Source: Blautia parvula
Lineage (GTDB): Bacteria > Bacillota > Clostridia > Lachnospirales > Lachnospiraceae
DNA length: 64,000 bases
Assembly (NCBI RefSeq): GCF_020215665.1
Contig: NZ_CP084061.1
Coordinates: 1,830,001-1,894,000, forward strand
Direction: 5' to 3'
Shown here: positions 1 through 9,011 of the stretch, piece after piece
Numbering within the stretch: the stretch's first letter is position 1
Layout of the letters: every line of letters starts with the position of its first letter
The notes under the pieces: model-generated
The model's database searches: none
The model's input: the letters and a program-made list of their open reading frames with translations, nothing else
What the model was told of the DNA's origin: nothing
Translations under genes and position numbers: made by a program

Positions 1-807
1 CACACCGATTTCATTGGTGGAGCCGAAACGGTTCTTTACACTTCTCAAAATCCGGTAAGAGGCATGCCTGTCCCCTTCAAAATAGAGCACGGTATCCACC
101 ATGTGTTCCAGAACTCGGGGACCGGCAACACTTCCGTCCTTCGTCACATGACCTACAATAAATACGGAGATACCGCTGCCCTTTGCGATCTTCATAAGTA
201 TGCCTGTGGATTCCCGGACCTGTGAGACACTGCCCGGCGCGGATGATACCTCCTCATTATACATGGTTTGGATAGAGTCAATGATTACTGCCTCAGGCTT
301 CTCATTTTCTATGGTCGTACTGATGGTCTCCAGGTTCGTCTCACAGAGAAGGCGCAGGTTCTCATTAAATTCCCCGATACGCCGTGCCCGCATTTTAATC
401 TGCTGCAGGGATTCCTCCCCTGATATGTAGAGAATCTTATGCCCCAGATCTGAAAGAAGCTTGCACACCTGCAGAAGAAGGGTTGATTTTCCGATACCCG
501 GATCTCCGCCCACCAGAACCATGGAGCCCTGGACCACGCCGCCGCCCAGAACCCGGTCTAATTCATCCATTCCGGTCTTTACCCGGTTGTCCTCACGGAT
601 GTCAATCTCGGAGAGCTTCACCGGCTTGCCTGCCCGTCCTCCCGGACTGCCTGCTGTTGCCTGCCCGGAGCTTTTTTTCGCCCCCTGTGAAACAGTCTCC
701 TCCACAAAGGAATTCCACTCCCGGCATCCCGGGCACTGCCCCATCCATTTCGCAGATTCATATCCGCAGTTCTGGCAGAAAAAAACGGTTTTCTTAGCCT
801 TTGCCAT
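1..807 (-). CDS. radA: DNA repair protein RadA (Sms), 3' part missing
   Basis: RadA/Sms is a RecA-like ATPase that helps process recombination intermediates. Only the first 269 codons of about 455 are in the window; the gene runs off the left edge. A C4 zinc finger uses Cys11, Cys14, Cys25 and Cys28. Walker A ([10 protein letters not shown]) spans about residues 101-109. The RadA-specific KNRFG motif is at 258-262, right at the edge. The missing part would hold the Lon-like C-terminal domain. The start is the ATG at 805-807, giving the usual MAKxKTxFxCxxCG opening. A terminator-like hairpin separates it from the upstream gene, so it probably has its own promoter. Confidence 0.95.
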   Translation of the reverse strand, partial: MAKAKKTVFFCQNCGYESAKWMGQCPGCREWNSFVEETVSQGAKKSSGQATAGSPGGRAGKPVKLSEIDIREDNRVKTGMDELDRVLGGGVVQGSMVLVGGDPGIGKSTLLLQVCKLLSDLGHKILYISGEESLQQIKMRARRIGEFNENLRLLCETNLETISTTIENEKPEAVIIDSIQTMYNEEVSSAPGSVSQVRESTGILMKIAKGSGISVFIVGHVTKDGSVAGPRVLEHMVDTVLYFEGDRHASYRILRSVKNRFGSTNEIGV

Positions 808-852
808 ATTTTAATCCTTTCTGTTTTCCTTCCGTCAAATTTTCCCGTAAAA

Positions 853-885
853 TTGAAAAAGGGCCGGAGCACCACACTCCGACCC
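853..885 (-). terminator. Intrinsic terminator after the 926-1339 gene
   Basis: On the minus strand a stem of 9 bp (GGGTCGGAG with CTCCGGCCC, one G-U type pair) is followed by a run of Ts. It lies just downstream of the stop at 926 and upstream of radA. Confidence 0.7.
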
Positions 886-925
886 GCTGATTTTTAAACT
901 GCTGCCCGTTCGGACAAAATCCTTT

Positions 926-1339
926 TTACAGTTTCCTGATACTTACAGATACCTGCTCGGACTGCTCAAGCTCAACGCTGAAGGACAGCTTGCCGCCCAG
1001 ATTTGTCTTCATCTGACCTGCATTTACTCCATCTATGGTAATTGCATACTCTGTATCTTCTTCCAGTTCCACGGTGATCTGCGCATCCTTAGGGCCCTCT
1101 ACCAGAAAGCTCATGCCATCCTCCACTACATCAAGATCCAGAACTGCAGTTCCCGGAACAGATTCATACACGAACATGCCGTTGCGCTCCAGCTTTGTAA
1201 TTTCATTATATGTCTTTACTTTATACATATCTCCGTCATGCTCAAAGTCGGAAAGTTTGGATTTTGCTGCCAATTCATAATTTCCAAAGCTGATTTTACC
1301 GTTTTCCTCTGTTCGTATTAACTCTTTTACTACTGACAT
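926..1339 (-). CDS. Conserved protein of unknown function, 137 aa
   Basis: I do not recognise a catalytic family. The protein is acidic, soluble and predicted mostly beta, with no signal peptide or membrane segment. Its opening (MSVVKELIRTEENGKISFGNY) followed by alternating beta-strand patterns is a type common in Lachnospiraceae. As I recall, some annotations there call it endosialidase, but nothing in the sequence supports a sialidase activity. The ATG at 1337-1339 fits, with purine-rich sequence upstream. It lies between clpC and radA and is followed by a terminator, so it is probably the last gene of a short transcript. Confidence 0.8.
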   Translation of the reverse strand: MSVVKELIRTEENGKISFGNYELAAKSKLSDFEHDGDMYKVKTYNEITKLERNGMFVYESVPGTAVLDLDVVEDGMSFLVEGPKDAQITVELEEDTEYAITIDGVNAGQMKTNLGGKLSFSVELEQSEQVSVSIRKL

Positions 1340-1461
1340 CTCAATGTCCTCCCACTTATGTCTTTCACCGGGGCCTTGATACCCTCGTGCCTTCCGGTGT
1401 CTTTGGTTATATTTCTCAATGGAAACCTTATATGCATGTTACCATAATTCGTAATCTTTTT

Positions 1462-3924
1462 CTAGTCATTCGACGGATTTACCACAAATTTTATTCCCTG
1501 TTTAGAAATGCCCAGAGTCACCTCATCGCCCTCTTTAATCTTCCCTTCCAGGATCTCCTCTGCCATGACATCCTCAATCTTGTTCTGGATAGCCCGTTTC
1601 AGCGGTCTTGCGCCGTACTTTGGATCAAAACCTTCTTTCGCGATGAGCTCTTTTACGCTGTCCCGCACCTTTAAGGTGATGTTCATCTGGTCCCTGCAGC
1701 GTTTGATCAGATCCTTCATGAGGATTCCCACGATCTTCTTGATCTCTTCTTTGTTGAGGGTGTGGAAGACGATGATCTCATCGATACGGTTCAGGAATTC
1801 AGGCTTGAACATGCGTTTTACCTCTTCCATTACCCCTTCCTTCATCCTTCTGTAATCCTGCTTTTCATCTTCCACGGCTCCGAATCCCAGCTTTTTCGGC
1901 GCTACGATGGCCTGGGCACCTGCGTTGGAGGTCATGATGATGATGGTCTCCTTGAAATCCACTTTCCTTCCCTGGGCATCTGTAATATGGCCGTCGTCCA
2001 GCACCTGGAGCAGAATATTGAACACATCCGGATGTGCCTTCTCGATTTCATCGAAAAGGATGACGCTGTAAGGATTCCTGCGGACCTTCTCACTGAACTG
2101 GCCACCCTCCTCATAGCCCACATATCCCGGCGGTGAACCGATCAGCTTGGAGACGCTGTGCTTCTCCATATACTCGGACATATCCACACGGATCATGGAC
2201 TGCTCGCTTCCGAATACCGCCTCTGCCAGCGCTTTTGAAAGCTCTGTCTTTCCTACGCCGGTGGGGCCCAACAGCAGAAAAGAACCAATGGGGCGCTTGG
2301 GGTCTTTGAGTCCCACGCGTCCTCTCTTCACCGCTTTTGCCACTGCGGATACTGCTTCATCCTGGCCGATGACACGCCTGTGAAGGATATGCTCCAGACG
2401 GGCAAGGCGTTTTGACTCACCTTCCGCCAGCTTTTTGACCGGTATCTTTGTCCAGTCCGACACCACCTCGGCGATGTCCTCTTCCTTTACCACCAGCTTC
2501 TTATTCCTGCACTGCTTTTCATACCGCTCACGGGCCTTATTCAGCTCTTCCTCGGCTTTTTCCTGCTCCGCCTGGAGTTCCTTCGCCAAATCAAAATCCT
2601 GGGCTTTCACGGCCTCCTCCTTGGCTGCGTAGATGTGGCGGAGATGGTTCTCTGTCTGCACAATACCCTCCGGCGTCTTATAACCGGCAAGCTGAACCTT
2701 GGATGCCGCCTCGTCAAGCAGGTCTATGGCCTTATCCGGAAGGAACCTGTCATTGATATACCGAATGCTCATGGTCACGGCTGCCTCTATGGCTGACTCC
2801 TCAATGACTGCCCCATGATGCTTTTCATAATAAGGCGCAAGGCCTTTTAAGATTTCCACGGCCTCCTCCTTGGATGGCTCCTCCACCATGACCGGCTGGA
2901 ATCTCCGCTCCAGTGCAGCGTCCTTTTCAATATATTTTCTGTATTCATCTATGGTCGTGGCGCCGATGAGCTGAATCTCTCCTCTGGAAAGGGATGGTTT
3001 CAAAATATTGGACGCATCCAGTGCCCCCTCCGCGCCGCCTGCGCCGATAATAGTGTGCAGCTCGTCGATGAACAGAAGGATTCCCTTATTGTTCATGACT
3101 TCCTGTACTACTTTTTTGATTCTCTCTTCAAATTCTCCTCTGTATTTGCTGCCTGCCACCATACCGGACAAATCCAGCACTACCACACGCTTATCCAGCA
3201 TGTTCTCAGGCACAAGTCCCCACACGATCCGCTGTGCAAGTCCCTCTGTGATGGCAGTCTTGCCCACGCCGGGCTCACCGATCAGGCAGGGGTTGTTCTT
3301 GCTTCTCCGGCTCAGGATCTGGATGATCCTTGAAATTTCCTTTTCCCTGCCGATGACAGGGTCCAGTTTCCCGTCTGCAGCCATTTTGGTAAGATCGCGG
3401 CTGTATTGGTCCAGGGTGGGTGTCTGGCTTCCGGTGGATGCCTTCATCAGATTGCCGCTCTGCAGATCCTCCTTTGGAATCATTTTATCCTTGCCCATGG
3501 CCTTCAGCACATCCAGATAGAGCTGCTGTATATTGATTCCCAGTGTGTGGAGAAGTCTGGTCCCCACACAGTCATATTCCTTCAGCATGGCGATCAGAAT
3601 ATGCTCCGTGCCTATGACGCCGCCGCCGAAATTGCCGGCTTCCTCTCTGGCGTTATCAAGCACCTTCTGTGCCCTCGGTGTATATCCCTGTGGATTTTCA
3701 AGTGCCACATCCCCCTGGGGGGCGATCAGTTTATCGATCAGCGCCAGCAGCTTCATCTCCTCCACGCCGGCTTCCGCAAGGACAAGTCCGGCTGTTCCCG
3801 CCGTCTCCTTCAGCAGTCCTGCAAGCAGGTGCTCGGTGCCCACATAGTTGTGGCTGCGTCCCTCGGCAGTTTTCTCAGCGGCTTTCAGCGCATTTACTGC
3901 CTGCTTTGAATAACGTTCTTTCAT
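1462..3924 (-). CDS. clpC: ATP-dependent Clp protease ATP-binding subunit ClpC
   Basis: ClpC is the Hsp100 unfoldase that feeds proteins to ClpP. At 820 aa it is full length. It has a double Clp-N repeat (about residues 1-145), AAA1 with Walker A GEPGVGKT near 216-223, a middle region with a UVR-like segment (KAQDFDLAKEL, near 430), AAA2 with Walker A GPTGVGKT near 553, and a C-terminal D2-small domain. The usual Firmicutes neighbours ctsR, mcsA and mcsB are not here. Instead a GntR-type regulator ends 15 bp upstream of the start and is probably cotranscribed. ClpP is encoded about 29 kb away. Confidence 0.96.
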   Translation of the reverse strand: MKERYSKQAVNALKAAEKTAEGRSHNYVGTEHLLAGLLKETAGTAGLVLAEAGVEEMKLLALIDKLIAPQGDVALENPQGYTPRAQKVLDNAREEAGNFGGGVIGTEHILIAMLKEYDCVGTRLLHTLGINIQQLYLDVLKAMGKDKMIPKEDLQSGNLMKASTGSQTPTLDQYSRDLTKMAADGKLDPVIGREKEISRIIQILSRRSKNNPCLIGEPGVGKTAITEGLAQRIVWGLVPENMLDKRVVVLDLSGMVAGSKYRGEFEERIKKVVQEVMNNKGILLFIDELHTIIGAGGAEGALDASNILKPSLSRGEIQLIGATTIDEYRKYIEKDAALERRFQPVMVEEPSKEEAVEILKGLAPYYEKHHGAVIEESAIEAAVTMSIRYINDRFLPDKAIDLLDEAASKVQLAGYKTPEGIVQTENHLRHIYAAKEEAVKAQDFDLAKELQAEQEKAEEELNKARERYEKQCRNKKLVVKEEDIAEVVSDWTKIPVKKLAEGESKRLARLEHILHRRVIGQDEAVSAVAKAVKRGRVGLKDPKRPIGSFLLLGPTGVGKTELSKALAEAVFGSEQSMIRVDMSEYMEKHSVSKLIGSPPGYVGYEEGGQFSEKVRRNPYSVILFDEIEKAHPDVFNILLQVLDDGHITDAQGRKVDFKETIIIMTSNAGAQAIVAPKKLGFGAVEDEKQDYRRMKEGVMEEVKRMFKPEFLNRIDEIIVFHTLNKEEIKKIVGILMKDLIKRCRDQMNITLKVRDSVKELIAKEGFDPKYGARPLKRAIQNKIEDVMAEEILEGKIKEGDEVTLGISKQGIKFVVNPSND

Positions 3925-3939
3925 GCAAGTCTCCTTATT

Positions 3940-4308
3940 TTACTCATATTCTTCATAGATTTCATCTATCAGCTCATGGACCTCTGCCCTGGAAATATTC
4001 CGGCAGCTTCCTTTTGCCAAAAGAACCCTCAGTTCTTCCTTCATCTCCTCCAGGGCACGTATCTTATCCGCATCTATGGAAATGACAGCGCCTCTTCTCC
4101 TGTCGATCGTGACAAACCCCTCCTGCTTTAAAACCGAGTAGGCTTTATTTACCGTATGCATGTTAATGCCTATGGTGTCAGCCAGTTGTCTGACAGAAGG
4201 AAGATTTTCACCCTCCTGAAGCTTGGAGGTGGCAATTCCCAAAATAATCTGATTACACAGCTGAACGTAGATTGCTTCCTCACTGTTGAAATCGATCTCT
4301 ATCAACAT
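3940..4308 (-). CDS. GntR-family regulator, YtrA-like, upstream of clpC
   Basis: This 122-aa DNA-binding protein has an N-terminal winged helix (LPSVRQLADTIGINMHTVNKAY, then a wing with RRRGAVI) and only a short helical tail. That is the YtrA subfamily of GntR regulators, which have no large ligand-binding domain. YtrA members usually control ABC transporter operons and often their own transcription. Here the gene is first in an apparent two-gene unit with clpC, in the place where ctsR sits in other Firmicutes. I infer autoregulation and control of clpC. No ABC transporter gene is adjacent. Confidence 0.88.
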   Translation of the reverse strand: MLIEIDFNSEEAIYVQLCNQIILGIATSKLQEGENLPSVRQLADTIGINMHTVNKAYSVLKQEGFVTIDRRRGAVISIDADKIRALEEMKEELRVLLAKGSCRNISRAEVHELIDEIYEEYE

Positions 4309-4346
4309 CCTTCCACCTGCTTTCTCTTTTGGAATTTGTTATATAT

Positions 4347-4375
4347 AGGATAGCACAAATAAAGACGTTGTTCAA
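4347..4375 (-). promoter_or_regulatory. Probable sigma-A promoter of the gntR-clpC unit
   Basis: On the minus strand, TTGAAC (4370-4375) and TATCCT (4347-4352) are 17 bp apart, about 40 bp before the regulator start. The AT-rich stretch TATATATAAC next to the -10 could be a self-operator. Confidence 0.6.
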
Positions 4376-4384
4376 GTGGATGGG

Positions 4385-4420
4385 CAAAAAAAGGAAACGC
4401 CCGGCGTATGCGGCGTTTCC
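4385..4420 (-). terminator. Terminator of the pur operon
   Basis: A perfect 9-bp stem (GGAAACGCC at 4393-4401 with GGCGTTTCC at 4412-4420) is followed on the minus strand by seven or more Ts, 28 bp after the purD stop. Confidence 0.88.
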
Positions 4421-4447
4421 TTTTCCTTTGTATCAATTGCTTTCCTT

Positions 4448-5722
4448 TTATGCCTCGTCGATTGCTTTGCCGATGTCACTGCGCATGTATTTGTTGTCAA
4501 AATCGATCCACTGTACTGCCTTGTACGCATTGGCACGGGCTTCCTTCAGGTCTGCTCCCTTTGCGGTCACTCCCAGCACACGGCCTCCGTTTGTAACGAT
4601 CTCACCGTCTTTGAAGGCAGTTCCGGCGTGGAACACATAGTAACCGTCCTTGTCTTTGAAGGTATCCAGCCCCTTGATGGGATATCCCTTCTCATAAGAT
4701 ACCGGATATCCGTCAGAAGCCAGAACCACGCAGACTGCTGCATTATCCTCAAACTGCAGGTCGATCTCATCCAGCCTGCCGTCCACACATGCCTCGAACA
4801 CTTCCACAATGTCATTTTTCAGTCTCGGAATGACAACCTGTGCTTCCGGATCTCCAAAACGCGCATTGTATTCCAGAACTTTTGGCCCCTTCTCTGTGAG
4901 CATGAGTCCGAAGAAAATAATTCCCTTGAACTCTCTTCCCTCAGAAGCCATTGCGTCCACAGTGGCCTGATAGATGTATTTTTCACAGAAATCATCCACT
5001 TCCTTTGTATAGAAAGGACTTGGGGAGAAGGTTCCCATGCCGCCTGTATTCAGGCCCTGGTCTCCGTCTTTTGCGCGCTTGTGGTCCTGAGCGGAAGTCA
5101 TGGTCTTGATCGTCTTGCCATCCACAAAGGAGAGCACAGACACTTCACGGCCTGTCATGAACTCCTCCACAACCAGTGTGTTGCCTGCGGAGCCGAATTT
5201 TTTATCCAGCATAATGGTTTTGACGCCTTCCTCTGCCTCCTCCAGGGTGTTGCAGATCAGCACGCCTTTTCCAAGCGCAAGGCCGTCCGCCTTCAGAACA
5301 ATGGGGAACTCAGCCTTTTCACGCAGATACTTTAAGGAGTCCTCTGCATCCTCAAAATTCTCATAGCCCGCTGTAGGGATATTGTATTTTTTCATCAGGT
5401 CTTTTGAAAATGCCTTGGAGCCTTCCAGAATGGCGGCATTTTTTCTCGGGCCGAATACACGCAGACCCTCTCTCTCAAATACATCTACAACACCGCCTAC
5501 CAGCGGGTCATCCATTCCCACAACTGTAAGGTCAATAGCGTTTTCCTTAGCAAATGCAGCCAGCTTTTCAAATTCCATGGCTTTTATATCTACACACTGG
5601 GCATACTCCGCAATTCCCGCATTGCCCGGTGCACAGTAAATCTTGTCCACTTTGGGGCTCTGTGCCACTTTCCATGCAATGGCATGCTCTCTTCCGCCGC
5701 TTCCGATAATTAATACTTTCAT
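4448..5722 (-). CDS. purD: Phosphoribosylamine-glycine ligase PurD
   Basis: PurD makes glycinamide ribonucleotide from phosphoribosylamine, glycine and ATP, the second step of purine synthesis. The chosen start (ATG at 5720-5722) gives the family opening MKVLIIGSGGREHAI and 424 aa, a normal length. An earlier in-frame ATG would add eight residues but lacks a suitable ribosome binding site. The ATP-grasp core has the PurD signature LEYNARFGDPEAQ in its C-terminal half. It is the last gene of purE-purM-purN-purD, 20 bp after purN, and is followed by a strong terminator. Confidence 0.96.
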   Translation of the reverse strand: MKVLIIGSGGREHAIAWKVAQSPKVDKIYCAPGNAGIAEYAQCVDIKAMEFEKLAAFAKENAIDLTVVGMDDPLVGGVVDVFEREGLRVFGPRKNAAILEGSKAFSKDLMKKYNIPTAGYENFEDAEDSLKYLREKAEFPIVLKADGLALGKGVLICNTLEEAEEGVKTIMLDKKFGSAGNTLVVEEFMTGREVSVLSFVDGKTIKTMTSAQDHKRAKDGDQGLNTGGMGTFSPSPFYTKEVDDFCEKYIYQATVDAMASEGREFKGIIFFGLMLTEKGPKVLEYNARFGDPEAQVVIPRLKNDIVEVFEACVDGRLDEIDLQFEDNAAVCVVLASDGYPVSYEKGYPIKGLDTFKDKDGYYVFHAGTAFKDGEIVTNGGRVLGVTAKGADLKEARANAYKAVQWIDFDNKYMRSDIGKAIDEA

Positions 5723-5742
5723 ATTGCGCCTCTTCCTTCCGT

Positions 5743-6369
5743 TCACTCTTTTGTTTTCACAATACCGTCTTCCACAATTATCCTGCCGTTTGCGATCAGA
5801 TCAATGGCTTTTGGCATAATGACCCACTCTGCCTCCTCCATGACTCTTCTCTGCAGGATTTCCGGGGTATCCCCTTCTTTTACTTCCACTGCTTTCTGCA
5901 GAATGATCGGGCCTGTGTCTGTACCCTCGTCCACAAAATGTACCGTGGCACCCGTCACTTTCGCACCTCTTTTTAAGACAGCTTCATGGACTTTGAGCCC
6001 GTAATAGCCGGTTCCGCAAAAAGCAGGAATCAGTGCAGGATGGATGTTGATGATCTTATTCGGAAAAGCTTTTACCATGATCTCGGGGATCACCACAAGG
6101 CAGCCTGCAAGAACGACCAGATCCGGCTTGTAGGACTGCAGGGTCTCAAGAAGCGCCTGATTGAAGGCTGCTCTGTTCTCATAGTTTTTCGGGGATACGC
6201 ACAGCGCGTCAATTCCATGTGTTTTGGCGCGCTCCAGCGCATAGGCGCCGGGATTGTTGCTGATAACCACGGAAATCTCCGCATTCGTAATTGTTTTCTT
6301 GTCAATGGCATCTATTATGGCCTGCAGGTTTGTACCGCCGCCGGATACCAGAACTGCCAGTCTCAGCAT
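5743..6369 (-). CDS. purN: Phosphoribosylglycinamide formyltransferase PurN
   Basis: PurN transfers a formyl group from 10-formyl-THF to GAR, the third step of purine synthesis. At 208 aa it is full length. It opens with VLVSGGGTNLQAIIDA, the phosphate-binding loop. The active-site region NIHPALIPAF carries the conserved Asn-x-His, and a downstream Asp lies in the segment around VDEGTDTGPII. It sits between purM (about 78 bp upstream) and purD (20 bp downstream) in the same operon. Confidence 0.96.
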   Translation of the reverse strand: MLRLAVLVSGGGTNLQAIIDAIDKKTITNAEISVVISNNPGAYALERAKTHGIDALCVSPKNYENRAAFNQALLETLQSYKPDLVVLAGCLVVIPEIMVKAFPNKIINIHPALIPAFCGTGYYGLKVHEAVLKRGAKVTGATVHFVDEGTDTGPIILQKAVEVKEGDTPEILQRRVMEEAEWVIMPKAIDLIANGRIIVEDGIVKTKE

Positions 6370-6447
6370 TGTCTTACCAGCCTTTCTCCATGAGTTGAAA
6401 GCCCGCAGACTGCCTGTCTATGCAGGAATCTGCGGGAACTTATCATA

Positions 6448-7473
6448 CTACACTAATTTAACGTCTTTGTCTCCTGCCTCGATGCGTCCGATGACATAGG
6501 GCGTCTCGCCTGCTGCCTTTACAGCTTCCATGGTCTTCTCCACATCTGCCGCGTCCACAGCCATCACCATACCGATACCCATGTTGTAGGTGTTGTACAT
6601 CATTTTCTCGTCAATCTCACCTTTTTTCGCCATCAAAGTGAAGATCGGAGGGATTGGGTAGCTGTCCTTTTCGATCACTGCGCATACGCCGTCTTTCAGC
6701 ATTCTGGGCACGTTCTCATAGAATCCGCCGCCTGTGATATGGCTGCAGCCCTTGATGCGGACGCCGGCTTCCTTTACGCTTCTCAATGCCTTAACATAGA
6801 TCTTAGTCGGTGCGATCAGTGCCTCACCCAGGGTTTTGCCCAGCTCGTCATAGTAAGTGTCCAGAGACTCTTTTGTCATGTCGAACACTTTTCTCACAAG
6901 GGAAAATCCATTGCTGTGCACACCGGAGGACGCCATGCCCACAAGTACATCGCCGTCTTTTAACTCCTTGCCTGTGATCAGGTCTTTTTCATCTACAACG
7001 CCCACAGCAAATCCTGCCAGGTCATATTCATCTTCCGGATAGAATCCGGGCATCTCTGCTGTCTCACCGCCGATGAGGGCTGCATTTGACTGCTCACAGC
7101 CTGCCGCCACACCTTTGACGATCTCAGCGATCTTTTCCGGGTAGTTCTTGCCGCAGGCAATATAATCCAGGAAAAACAGCGGTTCTCCGCCTGCGCACGC
7201 GATATCATTTACGCACATAGCCACACAGTCAATTCCCACTGTGTCATGCTTATCCATTATGAAAGCCAGTTTCAGCTTGGTACCCACACCGTCTGTTCCT
7301 GATACCAGAGTCGGTTTCTCCATGTTCTTAAATGCATCCATGGAAAAGGCACCGGAAAATCCACCGATATTGGTGAGCACTTCCGGTCTCATGGTCTTTT
7401 TAATGTGTTCCTTCATCAACTCTACTGATTTGTAGCCTGCTTCAATATCTACACCGGCATTCTTGTAATCCAT
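6448..7473 (-). CDS. purM: Phosphoribosylformylglycinamidine cyclo-ligase PurM
   Basis: PurM closes the imidazole ring to give AIR. The protein is 341 aa, with the N-terminal [17 protein letters not shown]-site region and the GGETAEMPG motif near the middle, both diagnostic. I chose the second Met ([10 protein letters not shown]). The GGAGG lies 6 bp before it but directly abuts the earlier ATG at 7477-7479. The 165 bp between purE and purM contain several strong hairpins, so readthrough from purE may be controlled there. Confidence 0.95.
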   Translation of the reverse strand: MDYKNAGVDIEAGYKSVELMKEHIKKTMRPEVLTNIGGFSGAFSMDAFKNMEKPTLVSGTDGVGTKLKLAFIMDKHDTVGIDCVAMCVNDIACAGGEPLFFLDYIACGKNYPEKIAEIVKGVAAGCEQSNAALIGGETAEMPGFYPEDEYDLAGFAVGVVDEKDLITGKELKDGDVLVGMASSGVHSNGFSLVRKVFDMTKESLDTYYDELGKTLGEALIAPTKIYVKALRSVKEAGVRIKGCSHITGGGFYENVPRMLKDGVCAVIEKDSYPIPPIFTLMAKKGEIDEKMMYNTYNMGIGMVMAVDAADVEKTMEAVKAAGETPYVIGRIEAGDKDVKLV

Positions 7474-7505
7474 TTTCATCCTCCAAAGGTTCTGTATTAA
7501 TATTC

Positions 7506-7533
7506 GTAACTATTCAGCCAGCTGAATCGTTAC
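7506..7533. repeat. 28-bp near-perfect palindrome, copy 1
   Basis: The arms GTAACTATTCAG and CTGAATCGTTAC pair at all but one position around a 4-base centre. A second copy with three differences lies at 26851-26878. Both lie between genes of the host chromosome. Confidence 0.75.
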
Positions 7534-7534
7534 G

Positions 7535-7577
7535 GGTATTCGCCCATTAAAAATCGCTTCGCGATGGGGCGAATACC
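7535..7577. repeat. Long hairpin in the purE-purM intergenic region
   Basis: An 11-bp perfect stem (GGTATTCGCCC at 7535-7545 with GGGCGAATACC at 7567-7577) encloses a smaller ATCGC/GCGAT hairpin. With the adjacent 28-bp palindrome and a GCGCA/TGCGC stem near 7606-7620 it makes the gap highly structured. There is no T-run, so it is not a standard terminator. An mRNA-stability element or a dispersed chromosomal repeat are the likely options. Confidence 0.6.
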
Positions 7578-7638
7578 TGCCGCCACTACTCTTTTGCACG
7601 GTCAGCGCAGTAAATGCGCAGACCTGACTAAACAGTTA

Positions 7639-8139
7639 CTAATATTCTTTATATCCAACTTCCTGCAGTCTTGCATCTTTTGCAACGACCTGGTCTTTCA
7701 GCTCTTCTTTATAGTCTTTTAACTTCTGCAGCAGTTCCGGGTCGGAAGTTGCTAAAATCTTGGCTGCCAGAATACCGGCATTGGCTCCTCCGTTGATTGC
7801 AACTGTTGCAACCGGAATTCCGGACGGCATCTGTACGATGGAATACAGGGAGTCTCTTCCTCCTAAAGATGTGGTGTGCATGGGGATACCGATTACCGGC
7901 ATGGGGAAAATCGCTGCACACATGCCTGGAAGGTGAGCTGCCATTCCTGCACCTGCAATGATGACTTTGAAATCTTTCTCCTCCGCTGTCTTTGCGTACT
8001 CAAAGAACACATCCGGTTCTCTGTGAGCTGAAATGATCTTCATCTCATACTCGATTCCAAATTTTTCCAACATGTCTGCTGCTTTTTTCATAACAGGCAT
8101 ATCGGAGTCACTTCCCATAACAATTCCAACTTTTGCCAT
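7639..8139 (-). CDS. purE: N5-carboxyaminoimidazole ribonucleotide mutase PurE
   Basis: PurE (class I) converts N5-CAIR to CAIR in purine synthesis. The protein is 166 aa and begins MAKVGIVMGSDSDMPVMKKA, the standard opening with the phosphate-binding GSDSD. ISAHREP and the glycine-rich GAGMAAHLPGM loop are also present. The start (ATG at 8137-8139) has AAAGGAG about 8 bp upstream. The frame stays open a further 39 codons upstream, but that part is 5' leader without a ribosome binding site. It is the first gene of purE-M-N-D and has a strong promoter about 120 bp upstream. I see no purine riboswitch in the leader. Confidence 0.95.
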   Translation of the reverse strand: MAKVGIVMGSDSDMPVMKKAADMLEKFGIEYEMKIISAHREPDVFFEYAKTAEEKDFKVIIAGAGMAAHLPGMCAAIFPMPVIGIPMHTTSLGGRDSLYSIVQMPSGIPVATVAINGGANAGILAAKILATSDPELLQKLKDYKEELKDQVVAKDARLQEVGYKEY

Positions 8140-8268
8140 GACTTTATCTCCTTTATTTTTGAATTTTGTTGTTGCTGGATTACGGGAATGCCAGAAGCAG
8201 TCCCGTGATAACAAGCTGTGCCCCGAAGATTTGCGGACCACAACGCTTACTTTCATCTTTACAGAACA

Positions 8269-8297
8269 ATTTTACATAGAGTTCTAAATATTGTCAA
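8269..8297 (-). promoter_or_regulatory. Promoter of the purE operon
   Basis: On the minus strand a consensus TTGACA (8292-8297) is exactly 17 bp from TAAAAT (8269-8274). This predicts a leader of about 120 nt before the purE ATG. Confidence 0.78.
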
Positions 8298-8352
8298 CCT
8301 CATATCTCATTTTTGATGGCAGCTTATAGGGGAAAAAGGCGGATTTTCACAT

Positions 8353-8381
8353 AAAAAGGAAGCCGTTTTTCTCCGGCTTCC
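8353..8381 (-). terminator. Terminator of the lipoprotein gene
   Basis: An 8-bp stem (GGAAGCCG at 8358-8365 with CGGCTTCC at 8374-8381) is followed on the minus strand by five Ts. It lies about 50 bp after the stop of the lipoprotein gene. Confidence 0.8.
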
Positions 8382-8429
8382 CAAAAATGTACAGGCTGCA
8401 GCCAAAAGTACAAGTCTTTCTCTGTCCTG

Positions 8430-9011
8430 TCAGTGTGAAATCTCTGCGCTGTCGGGGTTCATGGTATCTCCCTCGTATGTAACGGTAACCGTATCCCCAA
8501 TCTGGTAAGAATCATCAAAACCGGAGAGTATGCCTGTGTCAAATCCGTAGACACCGCCGTCCGCTTCCATAATTCCCAGGGTGGAACCACTGATATCCTG
8601 AATGATACCGGTCACGGTCTGCGGGCCTCCGGGTTCTTCTGTACTATCATCCGTATCATCAGTGCCGGCAGTGTTATCCTCACTGTCAACATTTTCTACC
8701 TGTCCAGACGCTTCCTCCCCGGTATTGTATTCCTGCTGCCCGGATATTCCCGCGCCGGATTGGGCATCTGTCCCCTCTTCCTTCTTCGGCGATGCATCTT
8801 CTTGCTCCCCGTCCCCGGAAGTATCCGGCTTTTTCACTGGCTTTACCACCGTCTGCTCTTTTCTGTCCTTCGTTTTCTCTGTCCCATCCACCCCAGCCTC
8901 TGTCTTTTTTTGTGTATCTTTATCCTCCGCTTCGTTTTTTCCACATCCTGCCCCAAGTACGGATACTGCGAGCAGCCCTGCAAGCACAATTGCCGCTATA
9001 CGTTTCTTCAT
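8430..9011 (-). CDS. Putative lipoprotein with acidic linker and small C-terminal domain
   Basis: I do not recognise the function. The start at 9009-9011 gives MKKRIAAIVLAGLLAVSVLGAGC, a lipoprotein signal peptide with Cys23 as the lipid site, and has GGGGAG about 10 bp upstream. Residues 25-125 are a low-complexity stretch rich in Asp, Glu, Thr, Lys and Gly, likely an extracellular spacer. The last 65 residues or so look like a small beta-barrel (TVTGIIQDISGSTLGIMEADG...), similar in pattern to OB- or DUF-type domains of surface proteins. It appears to be a single-gene unit with its own terminator. Confidence 0.82.
   Translation of the reverse strand: MKKRIAAIVLAGLLAVSVLGAGCGKNEAEDKDTQKKTEAGVDGTEKTKDRKEQTVVKPVKKPDTSGDGEQEDASPKKEEGTDAQSGAGISGQQEYNTGEEASGQVENVDSEDNTAGTDDTDDSTEEPGGPQTVTGIIQDISGSTLGIMEADGGVYGFDTGILSGFDDSYQIGDTVTVTYEGDTMNPDSAEISH

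Noticed and set aside
1462-3924. Several long open frames on the plus strand across clpC, and similar antisense frames across virD4 and pyrC.
   Set aside because: They mirror the codon pattern of the real gene on the other strand, have no ribosome binding sites, and encode no recognisable domain.
8140-8256. A longer PurE with a 39-residue N-terminal extension.
   Set aside because: The extension lies within a few bases of the predicted transcription start, lacks a ribosome binding site, and PurE proteins start at the GSDSD region.
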